Source: Sinonovacula constricta (taxonomy: Eukaryota > Mollusca > Bivalvia > Cardiida > Solecurtidae). From it: 64,000 nucleotides of DNA. Positions 10,215 through 23,100 of this stretch are shown here, piece after piece (positions within the stretch are counted from its first letter, which is position 1; each line of letters starts with the position of its first letter). The stretch is taken from positions 11,280,450 through 11,344,449 of the forward strand of contig CM017565.1 of NCBI GenBank assembly GCA_007844125.1, written 5' to 3'. Below the pieces are notes generated by a model. The model did not search any database. It was not told where the DNA came from and worked only from the letters and a program-made list of their open reading frames with translations. Both the position numbers and the translations under genes were made by a program.

Positions 10215-10482
10215 CTCTGTGTAGGTGATGGCCGTAACCCAGAATGTCTTGGTGGGTCGCGGCACAGACAGCATACCCCAGAGGAAGACAAACATTGGGA
10301 GAGGCAGTGATAGCAGGCTGGCTGACAGGATGTGGTTCAGGATCATCAGGAAGTAACAGACCAGCTCAGATCGTGCCAGGAACGCAAAAAACGTAGCTAC
10401 AAGCAGACGGTACACACGTGGCTGACTCTTCTCAAACTCCACCTCATCCTCGTCAAATTTGTCAAGATCTACAGCTGACAGA
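10215..10482 (-). CDS. Piezo: Piezo exon e23 (membrane segments, PRPTKTFW motif)
   Basis: This exon is 268 nt (1 + 89 codons). It contains RSELVCYFLMILNHILSASL, then LSLPLPMFVFLWGMLSVPRP and TKTFWVTAITYTE. This matches Piezo1 'HSELLCYFIIILNHMVTASAASLVLPVLVFLWAMLTIPRPSKRFW...TE' over its length. The acceptor is ATTCCCAG|T and the donor GAG|GTAGGT. An 18-bp tandem copy of the donor lies immediately downstream. Confidence 0.98.
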
Positions 10483-10833
10483 CTGGGAATAGAAAAGGAA
10501 ACTGCAATAAGTAATATGCACATTCAGACATGTTAGCTAATTTAAGGGAAAAAAACAGAATTTAAGCATCACTATTATAAAAAGAAACATACTGGTTATA
10601 TGCATGGAAAAACCAAGAGTTGACTTACGTTGAACTAATTAGACCTCTCATTTACTACAACCATAGGAAATCAGTGAAATGAAAATTTTTAATGTAAAAT
10701 TCATAAAAAATAGCTTTAATATTTAAATAAAAAAGACACATGATGAGAGAACCACGTGTATCTAAGTTAATCATAAGGTATTGGTGTTAGAGTCCAAGTC
10801 TGTGGTCAGAGAAGGACATTGACTCCAGTTTAC
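10483..10833 (-). other. Piezo intron e22-e23
   Basis: AT-rich intron sequence with nothing recognised. Confidence 0.85.
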
Positions 10834-10938
10834 CTGAGGTCAGCCTGTATGTGTATGACCTCGATGGATGCTGGTCTGGGGCCCAAGTCTGCAGCAGACT
10901 GATCCACAGTCACCTCCATCAATTGGTCCTCAGGTTTA
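10834..10938 (-). CDS. Piezo: Piezo exon e22 (cytosolic linker)
   Basis: This exon is 105 nt (1 + 34 codons + 2). It encodes KPEDQLMEVTVDQSAADLGP and then RPASIEVIHIQADL. It is linker sequence with no clear domain. The acceptor is TGTTGCAG|T and the donor AG|GTAAAC. It completes a serine codon with e23. Confidence 0.85.
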
Positions 10939-11753
10939 CTGCAACAGTAAACAGATGTTATCATTACTCTACTGTCTGACATAGATGTACTAAGATAGCA
11001 ATAATCTCTGTGGCACATAGTTATACTTTAAACCATCTAAACTGAAAAGTGGGAAGAACATCAAAATCAGTATATAGCATTAATGAGGCCACCTCAACAA
11101 AGTGACTGCTGACAGTTGGAATTATCATTACGCTTATGGGTAGATTGCTTCGCCCACCGAGTCATGTGACCCACTATCTGATAACCTTGGACATCTTATC
11201 GTCGATCGGGTCAATACTCTTTGTCAACGGTCCTACAAAACACTACAAAAGACATGCAAAGACACATAGAGACATGCAAAGACACAAAAAAGACACAACA
11301 AAGACATACAAAGACACCATAAAGACATAAAAAAACGATTTTAATGTATATATGTATTCATATATTACATAATATATATCAACAATTCGTTGATAGGGGC
11401 ATAAATAACAATAAACATGTGTCAATACAATTGACATCATATCCAATGAAAATATTATTGTATGTACTAAATATTGTGTGCATTACTTGTATGAAATATC
11501 AAATGTAAGATATGAACATTAAAACATAAATTACAAGCATGACCAATGTATTATCGTTTGTGAGCGAGATATGTCAAATAATTATGACTGCTTTGAAAAT
11601 AAACACAATTAAATCTTATTTGTTGAAAGGTAAGTGGAGCAAACTTTAATAATTATTGCAATTAACACCAGATTTGAAATGCTATAAAATGTAATGTTAA
11701 AGTATACTATGCACCTTATTTTAATCGGATGTTAATCCTAGTAGGACCCATTG

Positions 11754-12029
11754 TCAACAAACATGGCTGCCTGTTTAAGCGATCTACCAGCGAACTTTGG
11801 TGAGCATTTTATGCTAAGAAAATCGTCACTTCGGCAAAGAATTCAAGCCAGACTATACGCAAATGAATCTTACATTCATTCAGTCAGGTTGACTTTTAGA
11901 TCGAAGAAAGAAATTGACGTTAATTCTAGTGTTTTCCAATCACAACGAAAGAGCGAGAAGCCACACAGTGTGCACATGACGATCGGCCTATATTCCGTTA
12001 GAGACGCATACTGTTCGTGTAAATCCGGG
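11754..12029 (+). CDS. SWIM zinc-finger-like exon (partial gene)
   Basis: The plus-strand open frame begins MSTNMAACLSDLPANFGEHF (its first Met is at 11751 or 11763) and ends SVRDAYCSCKSG at a donor-like GG|GTAATT. The C-x-C in 'AYCSCKSG' followed by an exon end is typical of the first half of SWIM domains (CxCx(n)CxH), in which 'CSCKSG.GG.C.H' is common among invertebrate proteins of repetitive families. The second half of the domain is not seen downstream, so this is either a first exon separated from its gene or a relic. The ATG sits close to the divergent THAP exon, suggesting a shared promoter region. Confidence 0.45.
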
Positions 12030-12268
12030 TAATTTTCATTATTACATTAAATCCACCGTTTATAAATGCAGTTAACTTTTGATAATGTGTTTATTATTTT
12101 TTTTACCATATATCACAACGAAATCGTCCGATGTTACTCAAGTTAAAAGGGAATTATTTCTTTGATCTGAGTAGAAGTTACTGCAGTAGGTCATAACAAA
12201 GATGGAATATATACATATATATTAAAATGAGAATGCGTTAGACGATACAAGTTGTAATTTCCGTCCAC

Positions 12269-12439
12269 TTTTTCAACATTCAACTGGTGGTGTTCACGAT
12301 TACACGATTTTATCCATCTTTTACATTTGTCCAAGTTACGTTTCGGCTTTGGAAATGGAATAAAAACGATGCCGCCTGACAAACGTTCCGGATATCGACT
12401 ATCTGAATCACAGAGACCCCACTGACATCTTTTAACCAT
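12269..12439 (-). CDS. THAP-like zinc-finger exon (partial gene)
   Basis: The minus-strand frame starts ATG at 12437-12439 and reads MVKRCQWGLCDSDSRYPERL, then SGGIVFIPFPKPKRNLDKCK and RWIKSCNREHHQLNVEK, ending at a donor-like GTGGAC. C-x3-4-C near the N-terminus, the 'F.PFPKP' block and the invariant-type tryptophan in 'KRWIK' fit the THAP C2CH DNA-binding domain. The closing C-x2-H would be on a following exon, which I cannot find. THAP domains occur in P-element-type transposases and in many domesticated genes. It lies antisense to nothing in Piezo coding sequence and is wholly intronic. Confidence 0.5.
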
Positions 12440-12699
12440 TTTCTTCTCGCTTTTTTGTTACTTAAATCAGAATTATTCCTCTGTTTCTTGGTCAACGAAA
12501 TGCACTCAGCTTGTCCAAGGAAAATGGCGACCGAAAACAAAAGAATCATGTGACCAAATGGAGCGCGCTGATTAGCTTACGCTAGGCGTCTTGTCCTGTC
12601 AATCAAATTTCGGCGTAATGTTAATTACAACAGCTGTTACAGGCTGTGATTAGACCACCTTAGTCAATGCACATGACTACAGGAGCTCAGGGATGGCAG

Positions 12700-12772
12700 T
12701 GAGTGTGATGGTGAACTGGGGTGGTGGTGGGGGGGGGTGATGGTGAACTGGGGTGGGGGGAAGGGAGAGAGA
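12700..12772 (+). repeat. G-rich tandem sequence
   Basis: Two to three copies of 'gtgatggtgaactggggtgg' are separated by G runs of 5-10. The plus strand, which is the non-template strand of any plus transcript and antisense to the Piezo RNA, could form a G-quadruplex. Confidence 0.6.
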
Positions 12773-12872
12773 CCAAGCATCCATAAAAGACACCCAACTG
12801 ATGATAAAACTAGCAGCTGGAAATATATAATTTATCAAATTAAAAGAGAATGAAAGTGAATAATCTACTTAC

Positions 12873-12961
12873 TTTTGATCTCCCTCATCTGTGACCTTGA
12901 CATCTTGACCTCTAGCTTCCATCTCCACATCTTCCTTCTTTTGTTTATTCAGTCTTTCCAT
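12873..12961 (-). CDS. Piezo: Piezo exon e21 (cytosolic linker)
   Basis: This exon is 89 nt (29 codons + 2). It encodes MERLNKQKKEDVEMEARGQD and then VKVTDEGDQ. It is charged and lacks recognisable similarity, consistent with the variable loop after the 'ERYLLTQELL' region. The acceptor is TTTGTAG and the donor AA|GTAAGT. The phase fits both neighbours. Confidence 0.85.
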
Positions 12962-13189
12962 CTACAAAGGAAAATATGATATTTAAAGCAATGGAAATTA
13001 AAAAAATATTTCTTTTGTTTAGCATTTTAACCAACCAAACTTTTGGCATTACAGCAACAGTGTCTGTTAAAAACATTTTAGTGCAACAATTCTCTGCTAA
13101 CAAACATTAACAAGGTTAGATATCTTACAAAGTTAGTACTGCCTCTAACAATCAGACCAGGTACAACCAACAAGACTGGTAATCCTGTG

Positions 13190-13372
13190 ATAAAGATTTC
13201 AAAATCCGACTTCAAATAACGAAGTTATGGGCCGGACACAATTTTGCTGCAAGGTCAGGCTGTGACCTTGACCTTCAAGGTAGGGACCCAAATGTTGCGC
13301 GCGACACGTCGTCTCAACATGGTGGTCATTTCTGTGAAATAGTTTCGAAATTCGACTTCAAATAACGAAGAC
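13190..13372. repeat. interspersed repeat of a mollusc-like type
   Basis: The sequence contains 'atccgacttcaaataacgaa', 'gttatgggccggacac', 'gctgtgaccttgaccttcaa', 'gttgcgcgcgacacgtcgtc' and 'tcaacatggtggtcatt', then a second 'ttcgacttcaaataacgaag'. It is much richer in CpG than the intron. I recall repeats with this gaccttgacctt plus gcgcgacacgtcgtc core from molluscan genomes, but cannot run a search. The two copies of cgacttcaaataacgaag bracket the element as direct repeats. Confidence 0.55.
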
Positions 13373-13434
13373 CTAGATTAAGATAATTTATCAGAAAGTA
13401 ACAAAGTCACTTCCATCTATATAAATCTACATAC

Positions 13435-13598
13435 TTGGATCTGTTCTTTAACCCGAATGTGATCATCCTTCAGTTTAGCAGCGACCAGTCTGTAGTTCCG
13501 GGAGATTCTGTTGAACAGACGTGTTAGCCAGTCTGCACAGCTACACAGTAGCGCCATCACAAACATCAGGATACCCTTCACCTTGGCAACAATACCCC
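13435..13598 (-). CDS. Piezo: Piezo exon e20 (loop to membrane segment)
   Basis: This exon is 164 nt (2 + 54 codons). It begins GIVAKVKGILMFVMALLCSC, continues ADWLTRLFNRISRNYRLVAA, and ends KLKDDHIRVKEQIQ. The Piezo1 equivalent is 'LSTMQFLWVLGQATVDGLTRWLRAF'. A hydrophobic segment is followed by a basic amphipathic stretch. The acceptor is TATCAG|GG and the donor CAA|GTATGT. Confidence 0.93.
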
Positions 13599-14110
13599 CT
13601 GATACCAGACAGAAAAATAATCTTTGTGAATAGAAGGGTTGGATCTTATAACAGACACCAAAAAGATTATTTATTAGAAATGTTCAGTGAACATTATGCT
13701 TGTACTTAATTGGTAATAACTGATCTTTGATGACTGTATTTTTTTTAAATTAATATAATTTACATTTCATCAGTTGTTTTTATTCATTTTGTAAGAAGAA
13801 AATGGAAAACATTTTAGAATAGAACAGGCATTTTTACCAAAATCAATATTTTAAAATAAACAAATTCAGACTTAACCAGAATAGCATCAAGGATAAACAG
13901 GGCAATCTAGAAGATTAGCTCTATCCCCTAAAACATAGAGGACTATAGCTTACTGGAAATCTTTCCATAGATATAGAGAACATAGAACTGACCCAAAATC
14001 AATGGTTCAAATTATTGACCTTCTAATGTCACCCACATCCTGAGATGGGACATTGGTTCTGCATATAGTCTTGATATATGGAATTATCTGATAAACAAAT
14101 CATTATAATA
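13599..14110 (-). other. Piezo intron e19-e20, unique 3' flank
   Basis: AT-rich intron sequence between e20 and the large 67-bp array, with nothing recognised. Confidence 0.8.
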
Positions 14111-17100
14111 GGTTAAGGAGATATGGAGCAGACAGGAAAGTGGCATGGATAGACAGATGGGCTGGCCAGCAGATAAAGGTTAAGGAGATATGGAGCAGAC
14201 AGGAAGGTGTTAAGGATAGACAGATGGACTGACCAGCAGATAGAGGTTAGGGAGATAAGGAGCAGACAGGAAAGTGTTAAGGATAGACAGATGGACTGAC
14301 CAGCAGATAGAGGTTACGGAGATATGGAACAGACAGGAAAGTGTTAAGGATAGAGAGATGGACTGACCAGCAGATAAAGGTTAAAGAGATATTGAACAGA
14401 CAGGAAAGTGTTAAGGATAGACAGATGGGCTGACCAGCAGATAGAGGTTACGGAGATATGGAACAGACAGGAAAGTGTTAAGGATAGACAGATGGACTGA
14501 CCAGCAGATAGAGGTTACGGAGATATGGAACAGACAGGAAAGTGTTAAGGATAGAGAGATGGCCTGACCAGCAGATAAAGGTTAAAGAGATATTGAACAG
14601 ACAGGAAAGTGTTAAGGATAGACAGATGGGCTGACCAGCAGATAGAGGTTACGGAGATATGGAACAGACAGGAAAGTGTTAAGGATAGAGAGATGGCCTG
14701 ACCAGCAGATAAAGGTTAAAGAGATATTGAACAGACAGGAAAGTGTTAAGGATAGACAGATGGGCTGACCAGCAGATAAAGGTTAAGGAGATATGCAGCA
14801 GACAGGAAAGTGTTAAGGATAGACAGATGGACTGACCAGCAGATAAAGGTTAAGGAGATATGGAGCAGACAGGAAAGTGTTAAGGAGAGAGAGATGGACT
14901 GACCAGCAGATAAAGGTTAAAGAGATATGGAACAGACAGGAAAGTGTTATGGATACAGAGATGGACTGACCAGCAGATAAAGGTTAAGGAGATATGGAAC
15001 AGACAGGAAAGTGTTATGGATAGAGAGATGGACTGACCAGCAGATAAAGGTTAAGGAGATATGGAGCAGACAGGAAAGTGTTAAGGATAGAGAGAAGGAC
15101 TGACCAGCAGATAAAGGTTAAGGGGATATGGAGCAGACAGGAAAGTGTTAAGGATAGAGAGATGGACTGAACAGCAGATAGAGGTTAAGGAGATATGGAG
15201 CAGACAGGAAAGTGTTAAGGATAGAGAGAAGGACTGACCAGCAGATAGAGGTTAAGGAGATATGGAGCAGACAGGAAAGTGTTATGGATAGAGAGATGGA
15301 CTGACCAGCTGATAAAGGTTAAGGAGATATGGAGCAGACAGGAAAGTGTTATGGATAGAGAGATCGACTGACCAGCTGATAAAGGTTAAGGAGATATGGA
15401 GCAGACAGGAAAGTGTTAAGGATAGAGAGAAGGACTGACCAGCTGATAGAGGTTAAGGAGATATGGAGCAGACAGGAAAGTGTTAAGGATAGAGAGAAGG
15501 ACTGACCAGCAGATAGAGGTTAAGGAGATATGGAGCAGACAGGAAAGTGTTATGGATAGAGAGATGGACTGACCAGCTGATAGAGGTTAAGGAGATATGG
15601 AGCAGACAGGAAAGTGTTAAGGATAGAGAGAAGGACTGACCAGCTGATAGAGGTTAAGGAGATATGGAGCAGACAGGAAAGTGTTATGGATAGAGAGATG
15701 GACTGACCAGCTGATAGAGGTTAAGGAGATATGGAGCAGACAGGAAAGTGTTAAGGATAGAGAGAAGGACTGACCAGCTGATAGAGGTTAAGGAGATATG
15801 GAGCAGACAGGAAAGTGTTAAGGATAGAGAGAAGGACTGACCAGCAGATAGAGGTTAAGGAGATATGGAGCAGACAGGAAAGTGTTATGGATAGAGAGAT
15901 GGACTGACCAGCTGATAAAGGTTAAGGAGATATGGAGCAGACAGGAAAGTGTTAAGGATAGAGAGAAGGACTGACCAGCTGATAAAGGTTAAGGAGATAT
16001 GGAACAGACAGGAAAGTGTTATGGATAGAGAGATGGACTGACCAGCAGATAAAGGTTAAGGAGATATGGAGCAGACAGGAAAGTGTTAAGGATAGAGAGA
16101 AGGACTGACCAGCAGATAAAGGTTAAGGGGATATGGAGCAGACAGGAAAGTGTTAAGGATAGAGAGATGGACTGAACAGCAGATAGAGGTTAAGGAGATA
16201 TGGAGCAGACAGGAAAGTGTTAAGGATAGACAGATGGACTGACCAGCAGATAAAGGCTAAGGAGATATGGAGGAGACAGGAAAGTGTTATGGATAGACAG
16301 ATGGGCTGACCAGCAGATAAAGGTAAAGGGGATATGGAGCAGACAGGAAAGTGTTAAGGATAGAGAGATGGACTGACCAGCAGATAAAGGTTAAGGAGAT
16401 ATGGAACAGACAGGAAAGTGTTAAGGATAGAGAGATGGACTGACCAGCAGATAAAGGTTAAGGAGATATGGAACAGACAGGAAAGTGTTATGGATAGACA
16501 GATGGACTGACCAGCAGATAAAGGTTAAGGAGATATGGAACAGACAGGAAAGTGTTATGGATAGAAAGATGGACTGACCAGCAGATAAAGGTTAAGGAGA
16601 TCTGGAACAGACAGGAAAGTGTTAAGGATAGACAGATGGACTAACCAGCAGATAAAGGTTAAGGAGATATGAATCAGACAGGAAAGTGTTAAGGATAGAG
16701 AGATGGACTGACCAGCAGATAAATGTTAAGGAGATATGGAGCAGACAGGAAAGTGTTAAGGATAGACAGATGGACTGACCAGCAGATAAAGTTTAAGGAG
16801 TTCTGAAGCAGACAGGAAAGTGTTAAGGATAGAGAGATGGACTGACCAGCAGATAAAGGTTAAGGGGATATGGAGCAGACAGGAAAGTGTTATGGATAGA
16901 CAGATGGGCTGACCAGCAGATAAAGGTTAAGGAGATATGGAGGAGACAGGAAAGTGTTAAGGATAGAGAGATGGACTGACCAGCAGATAAAGGTTAAGGA
17001 GATATGGAGCAGACAGGAAAGTGTTAAGGATAGAGAGATGGACTGACCAGCAGATAAAGGTTAAGGAGATATGGAGCAGACAGGAAAGTGTTATGGATAG

Positions 17101-20100
17101 ACAGATGGACTGACCAGCAGATAAAGGTTAAGGGGATATGGAGCAGACAGGAAAGTGTTATGGATAGAGAGATGGACTGAACAGCAGATAAAGGTTAAGG
17201 AGATATGGAGCAGAAAGGAAAGTGTTATGGATAGAGAGATGGACTGACCAGCAGATAAAGGTTAAGGAGATATGGAGCAGACAGGAAAGTGTTTAGGATA
17301 GACGGATGGACTGACCAGCAGATAAAGGTTAAGGGGATATGGAGCAGACAGGAAAGTGTTAAGGATAGAGAGATGGACTGACCAGCAGATAAAGGTTAAG
17401 GGGATATGGAGCAGACAGGAAAGTGTTATGGATAGAGAGATGGACTGAACAGCAGATAAAGGTTAAGGAGATATGGAGCAGAAAGGAAAGTGTTATGGAT
17501 AGAGAGATGGACTGACCAGCAGATAAAGGTTAAGGAGATATGGAGCAGACAGGAAGGTGTTAAGGATAGAGAGATGGACTGACGAGCAGATAAAGGTTAG
17601 GGAGATATGGAGGAGACAGGAAAGTGTTATGGATAGAGAGATGGACTGACCAGCAGATAAAGGTTAAGGAGATATGGAGCAGACAGGAAAGTGTTAAGGA
17701 TAGACAGATGGACTGACCAGCAGATAAAGGTTAAGGGGATATGGAGCAGACAGGAAAGTGTTATGGATAGAGAGATGGACTGAACAGCAGATAAAGGTTA
17801 AGGAGATATGGAGCAGAAAGGAAAGTGTTATGGATAGAGAGATGGACTGACCAGCAGATAAAGGTTAAGGAGATATGGAGCAGACAGGAAGGTGTTAAGG
17901 ATAGAGAGATGGACTGACGAGCAGATAAAGGTTAGGGAGATATGGAGGAGACAGGAAAGTGTTATGGATAGAGAGATGGACTGACCAGCAGATAAAGGTT
18001 AAGGAGATATGGAGCAGACAGGAAAGTGTAAAGGATAGACAGAAGGACTGACCAGCAGATAAAGGTTAAGGAGATATGGAACAGACTGGGAAGTGTTAAG
18101 GATAGAAAGATGGACTGACCAGCAGATAGAGGTTAAGGAGATATGGAACAGACAGGAAAGTGTTAAGGATAGAAAGATGGACTGACCAGCAGATAAAGGT
18201 TAAGGAGATATGGAGCAGACAGGAAAGTGTTAAGGATAGAGAGATGGACTGACCAGCAGATAAAGGTTAAGGGGATATGGAGCAGACAGGAAAGTGTTAT
18301 GGATAGAGAGATGGACTGAACAGCAGATAAAGGTTAAGGAGATATGGAGCAGAAAGGAAAGTGTTATGGATAGAGAGATGGACTGACCAGCAGATAAAGG
18401 TTAAGGAGATATGGAGCAGACAGGAAGGTGTTAAGGATAGAGAGATGGACTGACGAGCAGATAAAGGTTAGGGAGATATGGAGGAGACAGGAAAGTGTTA
18501 TGGATAGAGAGATGGACTGACCAGCAGATAAAGGTTAAGGAGATATGGAGCAGACAGGAAAGTGTAAAGGATAGACAGAAGGACTGACCAGCAGATAAAG
18601 GTTAAGGAGATATGGAACAGACTGGGAAGTGTTAAGGATAGAAAGATGGACTGACCAGCAGATAGAGGTTAAGGAGATATGGAACAGACAGGAAAGTGTT
18701 AAGGATAGAAAGATGGACTGACCAGCAGATAAAGGTTAAGGAGATATGGAGCAGACAGGAAAGTGTTATGGATAGAGAGATGGACTGACCAGCAGATAGA
18801 GGTTAAGGAGATATGGAGCAGACAGGAAAGTAATATGGATAGACAGATGGACTGACCAGCAGATAAAGGTTAAGGAGATATGGAACAGACAGGAAAGTGT
18901 TAAGGATAGAAAGATGGACTGACCAGCAGATAAATGTTTAGGAGATATGGAGCAGACAGGAAAGTGTAAAGGATAGACAGATGGACTGACCAGCAGATAG
19001 AGGTTAAGGAGATATGGAACAGACAGGAAGGTGTTAAAGATAGAGAGATGGACTGACAAGCAGATAAAGGTTGAGGAGATATGAATCAGACAGGAAAGTG
19101 TTAAGGATAGAGACATGGACTGACCAGCAGATAATTGTTAAGGAGATATGGAGCAGACAGGAAAGTGTTAATGATAGAAAGATGGACTGACCAGCAGATA
19201 AAGGTTAAGGAGATATGAAGCAGACAGGAAAGTGTTGAGGATAGAGAGATAGACTGACCAGCAGATAAATGTTAAGGAGATATGGAGCAGACAGGAAAGT
19301 GTTAAGGATAGAGAGATGGACTGACCAGCAGATAAATGTTTAGGAGATATGGAGCAGACAAGAAAGTGTTAAGGATAGAAAGATGGACTGACCAGCAGAT
19401 AAAGGTTAAGGAGATATGGAACAGACAGGAAAGTGTTAAGGATAGAGAGATGGACTGAACAGCAGATAAAGGTTAAGGAGATATGAAGCAGACAGGAAAG
19501 TGTTGAGGATAGAGAGATAGACTGACCAGCAGATAAATGTTTAGGAGATATGGAGCAGACAAGAAAGTGTTAAGGATAGAAAGATGGACTGACCAGCAGA
19601 TAAAGGTTAAGGAGATATGGAGCAGACAGGAAAGTGTTAAGGATAGAGAGATGGACTGACCAGCAGATAAATGTTTAGGAGATATGGAGCAGACAAGAAA
19701 GTGTTAAGGATAGAAAGATGGACTGACCAGCAGATAAAGGTTAAGGAGATATGGAACAGACAGGAAAGTGTTAAGGATAGAGAGATGGACTGAACAGCAG
19801 ATAAAGGTTAAGGAGATATGAAGCAGACAGGAAAGTGTTGAGGATAGAGAGATAGACTGACCAGCAGATAAATGTTAAGGAGATATGGAGCAGACAGGAA
19901 AGTGTTAAGGATAGAGAGATGGACTGACCAGCAGATAAATGTTTAGGAGATATGGAGCAGACAAGAAAGTGTTAAGGATAGAAAGATGGACTGACCAGCA
20001 GATAAAGGTTAAGGAGATATGGAACAGACAGGAAAGTGTTAAGGATAGAGAGATGGACTGAACAGCAGATACAGGTTAAGGAGATATGGAGCAGACAGGA

Positions 20101-23100
20101 AAGTGTTAAGGATAGACAGATGGGCTGACCAGCAGATAAATGTTAAGGAGATATGGAGCAGACAGGAAAGTGTTATGGATAGAGAGATGGACTGACCAGC
20201 AGATAAAGTTTAAGGAGTTCTGAAGCAGACAGGAAAGTGTTGAGGATAGAGAGATGGACTGACCAGCAGATAAAGTTTAAGGAGTTCTGAAGCAGACAGG
20301 AAAGTGTTAAGGATAGAGAGATGGACTGACCAGCAGATAAAGGTTAAGGGGATATGGAGCAGACAGGAAAGTGTTATGGATAGACAGATGGACTGACCAG
20401 CAGATAAAGGTTAAGGAGATATGGAGCAGACAGGAAAGTGTTATGGATAGACAGATGGACTGACCAGCAGATAAAGGTTAAGGGGATATGGAGCAGACAG
20501 GAAAGTGTTATGGATAGAGAGATGGACTGAACAGCAGATAAAGGTTAAGGAGATATGGAGCAGAAAGGAAAGTGTTATGGATAGAGAGATGGACTGACCA
20601 GCAGATAAAGGTTAGGGAGATATGGAGGAGACAGGAAAGTGTTATGGATAGAGAGATGGACTGACCAGCAGATAAAGGTTAAGGAGATATGGAGCAGACA
20701 GGAAAGTGTAAAGGATAGACAGAAGGACTGACCAGCAGATAAAGGTTAAGGAGATATGGAACAGACTGGGAAGTGTTAAGGATAGAAAGATGGACTGACC
20801 AGCAGATAGAGGTTAAGGAGATATGGAACAGACAGGAAAGTGTTAAGGATAGAAAGATGGATGGACCAGCAGATAAAGGTTAAGGAGATATGGAACAGAC
20901 AGGAAAGTGTTAAGGATAGAAAGATGGACTGACCAGCAGATAAAGGTTAAGGAGATATGGAACAGACAGGAAAGTGTTAAGGATAGAAAGATGGACTGAC
21001 CAGCAGATAGAGGTTAAGGAGATATGGAACAGACAGGAAAGTGTTAAGGATAGAGAGATGGACTGACCAGCAGATAAAGGTTAAGGAGATATGGAGCAGA
21101 CAGGAAAGTGTTATGGATAGAGAGATGGACTGACCAGCAGATAGAGGTTAAGAAGATATGGAGCAGACAGGAAAGTGTTATGGATAGACAGATGGACTGA
21201 CCAGCAGATAAAGGTTAAGGAGATATGGAACAGACAGGAAAGTGTTAAGGATAGAAAGATGGACTGACCAGCAGATAAAGGTTAAGGAGATATGGAGCAG
21301 ACAGGAAAGTGTTATGGATAGAGAGATGGACTGACCAGCAGATAGAGGTTAAGGAGATATGGAGCAGACAGGAAAGTGTTATGGATAGACAGATGGACTG
21401 ACCAGCAGATAGAGGTTAAGGAGATATGGAACAGACAGGAAGGTGTTATGGATAGAGAGATGGACTGACAAGCAGATAAAGGTTGAGGAGATATGGAGCA
21501 GACAGGAAAGTGTTAAGGATAGAGACATGGACTGACCAGCAGATAGAGGTTAAGGAGATATGGAGCAGACAGGAAAGTGTTAATGATAGAAAGATGGACT
21601 GACAAGCAGATAAAGGTTAAGGAGATATGGAGCAGACAGGAAAGTGTTAAGGATAGAGAGATGGACTGACCAGCAGATAAATGTTTAGGAGATATGGAGC
21701 AGACAAGAAAGTGTTAAGGATAGAAAGATGGACTGACCAGCAGATAAAAGTTAAGGAGATATGGAACAGACAGGAAAGTGTTAAGGATAGAGAGATGGAC
21801 TGAACAGCAGATAAATGTTATGGAGATATGGAGCAGACAGGAAAGTGTTAAGGATAGACAGATGGGCTGACCAGCAGATAAATGTTAAGGAGATATGGAG
21901 CAGACAGGAAAGTGTTAAGGATAGAAAGATGGACTGACCAGCAGATAAAGGTTAAGGAGATATGGAACAGACAGGAAAGTGTTAAGGATAGACAGATGGA
22001 CTGACCAGCAGATAAAGGTTAAGGAGATATGGAACATACTGGGAAGTGTTATGGATAGAGAGATAGACTGACCAGCAGATAAAGGTTAAGGGGATATGGA
22101 GCAGACAGGAAAGTGGCATGGATAGACAGATGGGCTGACCAGCAGATAAAGGTTAAGGAGATATGGAGCAGACAGGAAAGTGTTAAGGATAGACAGATGA
22201 ACTGACCAGCATATAAAGGTTAAGGAGATATGGAGCAGACAGGAAAGTGTTATGGATAGACAGATGGGCTGACCAGCAGATAGAGGTTAAGGAGATATGG
22301 AGGAGACAGGAAAGTGTTATGGATAGAAAGATGGGCTGACCAGCAGATAAAGGTTAAAGGGATATGGAGCAGACAGGAAAGTGTTATGGATAGACAGATG
22401 GGCTGACCAGCAGATAAAGGTTAAGGGGATATGGAGCAGACAGGAAAGTGTTATGGATAGACAGATGGGCTGACCAGCAGATAAAGGTTAAAGAGATATG
22501 GAGGAGACAGGAAAGTGTTATGGATAGAAAGATGGGCTGACCAGCAGATAAAGGTTAAAGGGATATGGAGCAGACAGGAAAGTGTTATGGATAGACAGAT
22601 GGACTGACCAGCAGATAAAGGTTAAGGGGATATGGAGCAGACAGGAAAGTGTTATGGATAGACAGATGGGCTGACCAGCAGATAAAGGTTAAGGGGATAT
22701 GGAGCAGACAGGAAAGTGTTAAGGATAGAGAGATGGACTGACCAGCAGATAATTGTTAAGGAGATATGGAGCAGACAGGAAAGTGTTAAGGATAGAGAGA
22801 TGGACTGACCAGCAGATAAAGGTTAAGGAGATATGGAGCAGACAGGAAAGTGTAAAGGATAGACAGATGGGCTGACCAGCAGATAAAGGTTAAGGGGATA
22901 TGGAGCAGACAGGAAAGTGTTATGAATAGAAAGATGGACTGACCAGCAGATAAAGGTTAAGGAGATATGGAGCAGACAGGAAAGTGTTATAGATAGACAG
23001 ATGGGCTGACCAGCAGATAAAGGTATGGACTGACCGGCAGATACAGGTTAAGGAGATATGGAGCAGACAGGAAAGTGTTATAGATAGACAGATGGGCTGA

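Larger units (their letters stand above)
11090..12665. mobile_element. inserted element with divergent THAP and SWIM-like exons
   Basis: The segment between e21 and e22 differs from the flanking intron in having CpGs and two coding-like exons. Its ends show an imperfect inverted repeat. Plus-strand gacagttggaattatcattacgc at 11111-11133 matches the reverse complement of 12613-12640 (AACAGCTGTTGTAATTAACA then TTACGC), with weaker similarity further out. No clean target duplication could be fixed. At 11231-11328 there is a short imperfect array of 'agacatacaaagacac'-type units. The region may be a captured gene 5' end or a THAP-containing transposon relic. Confidence 0.5.

Noticed and set aside
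18766..19116. 116-codon minus-strand frame, Ser/Leu/Ile rich
   Set aside because: It lies wholly within the 67-bp array and repeats with its period.
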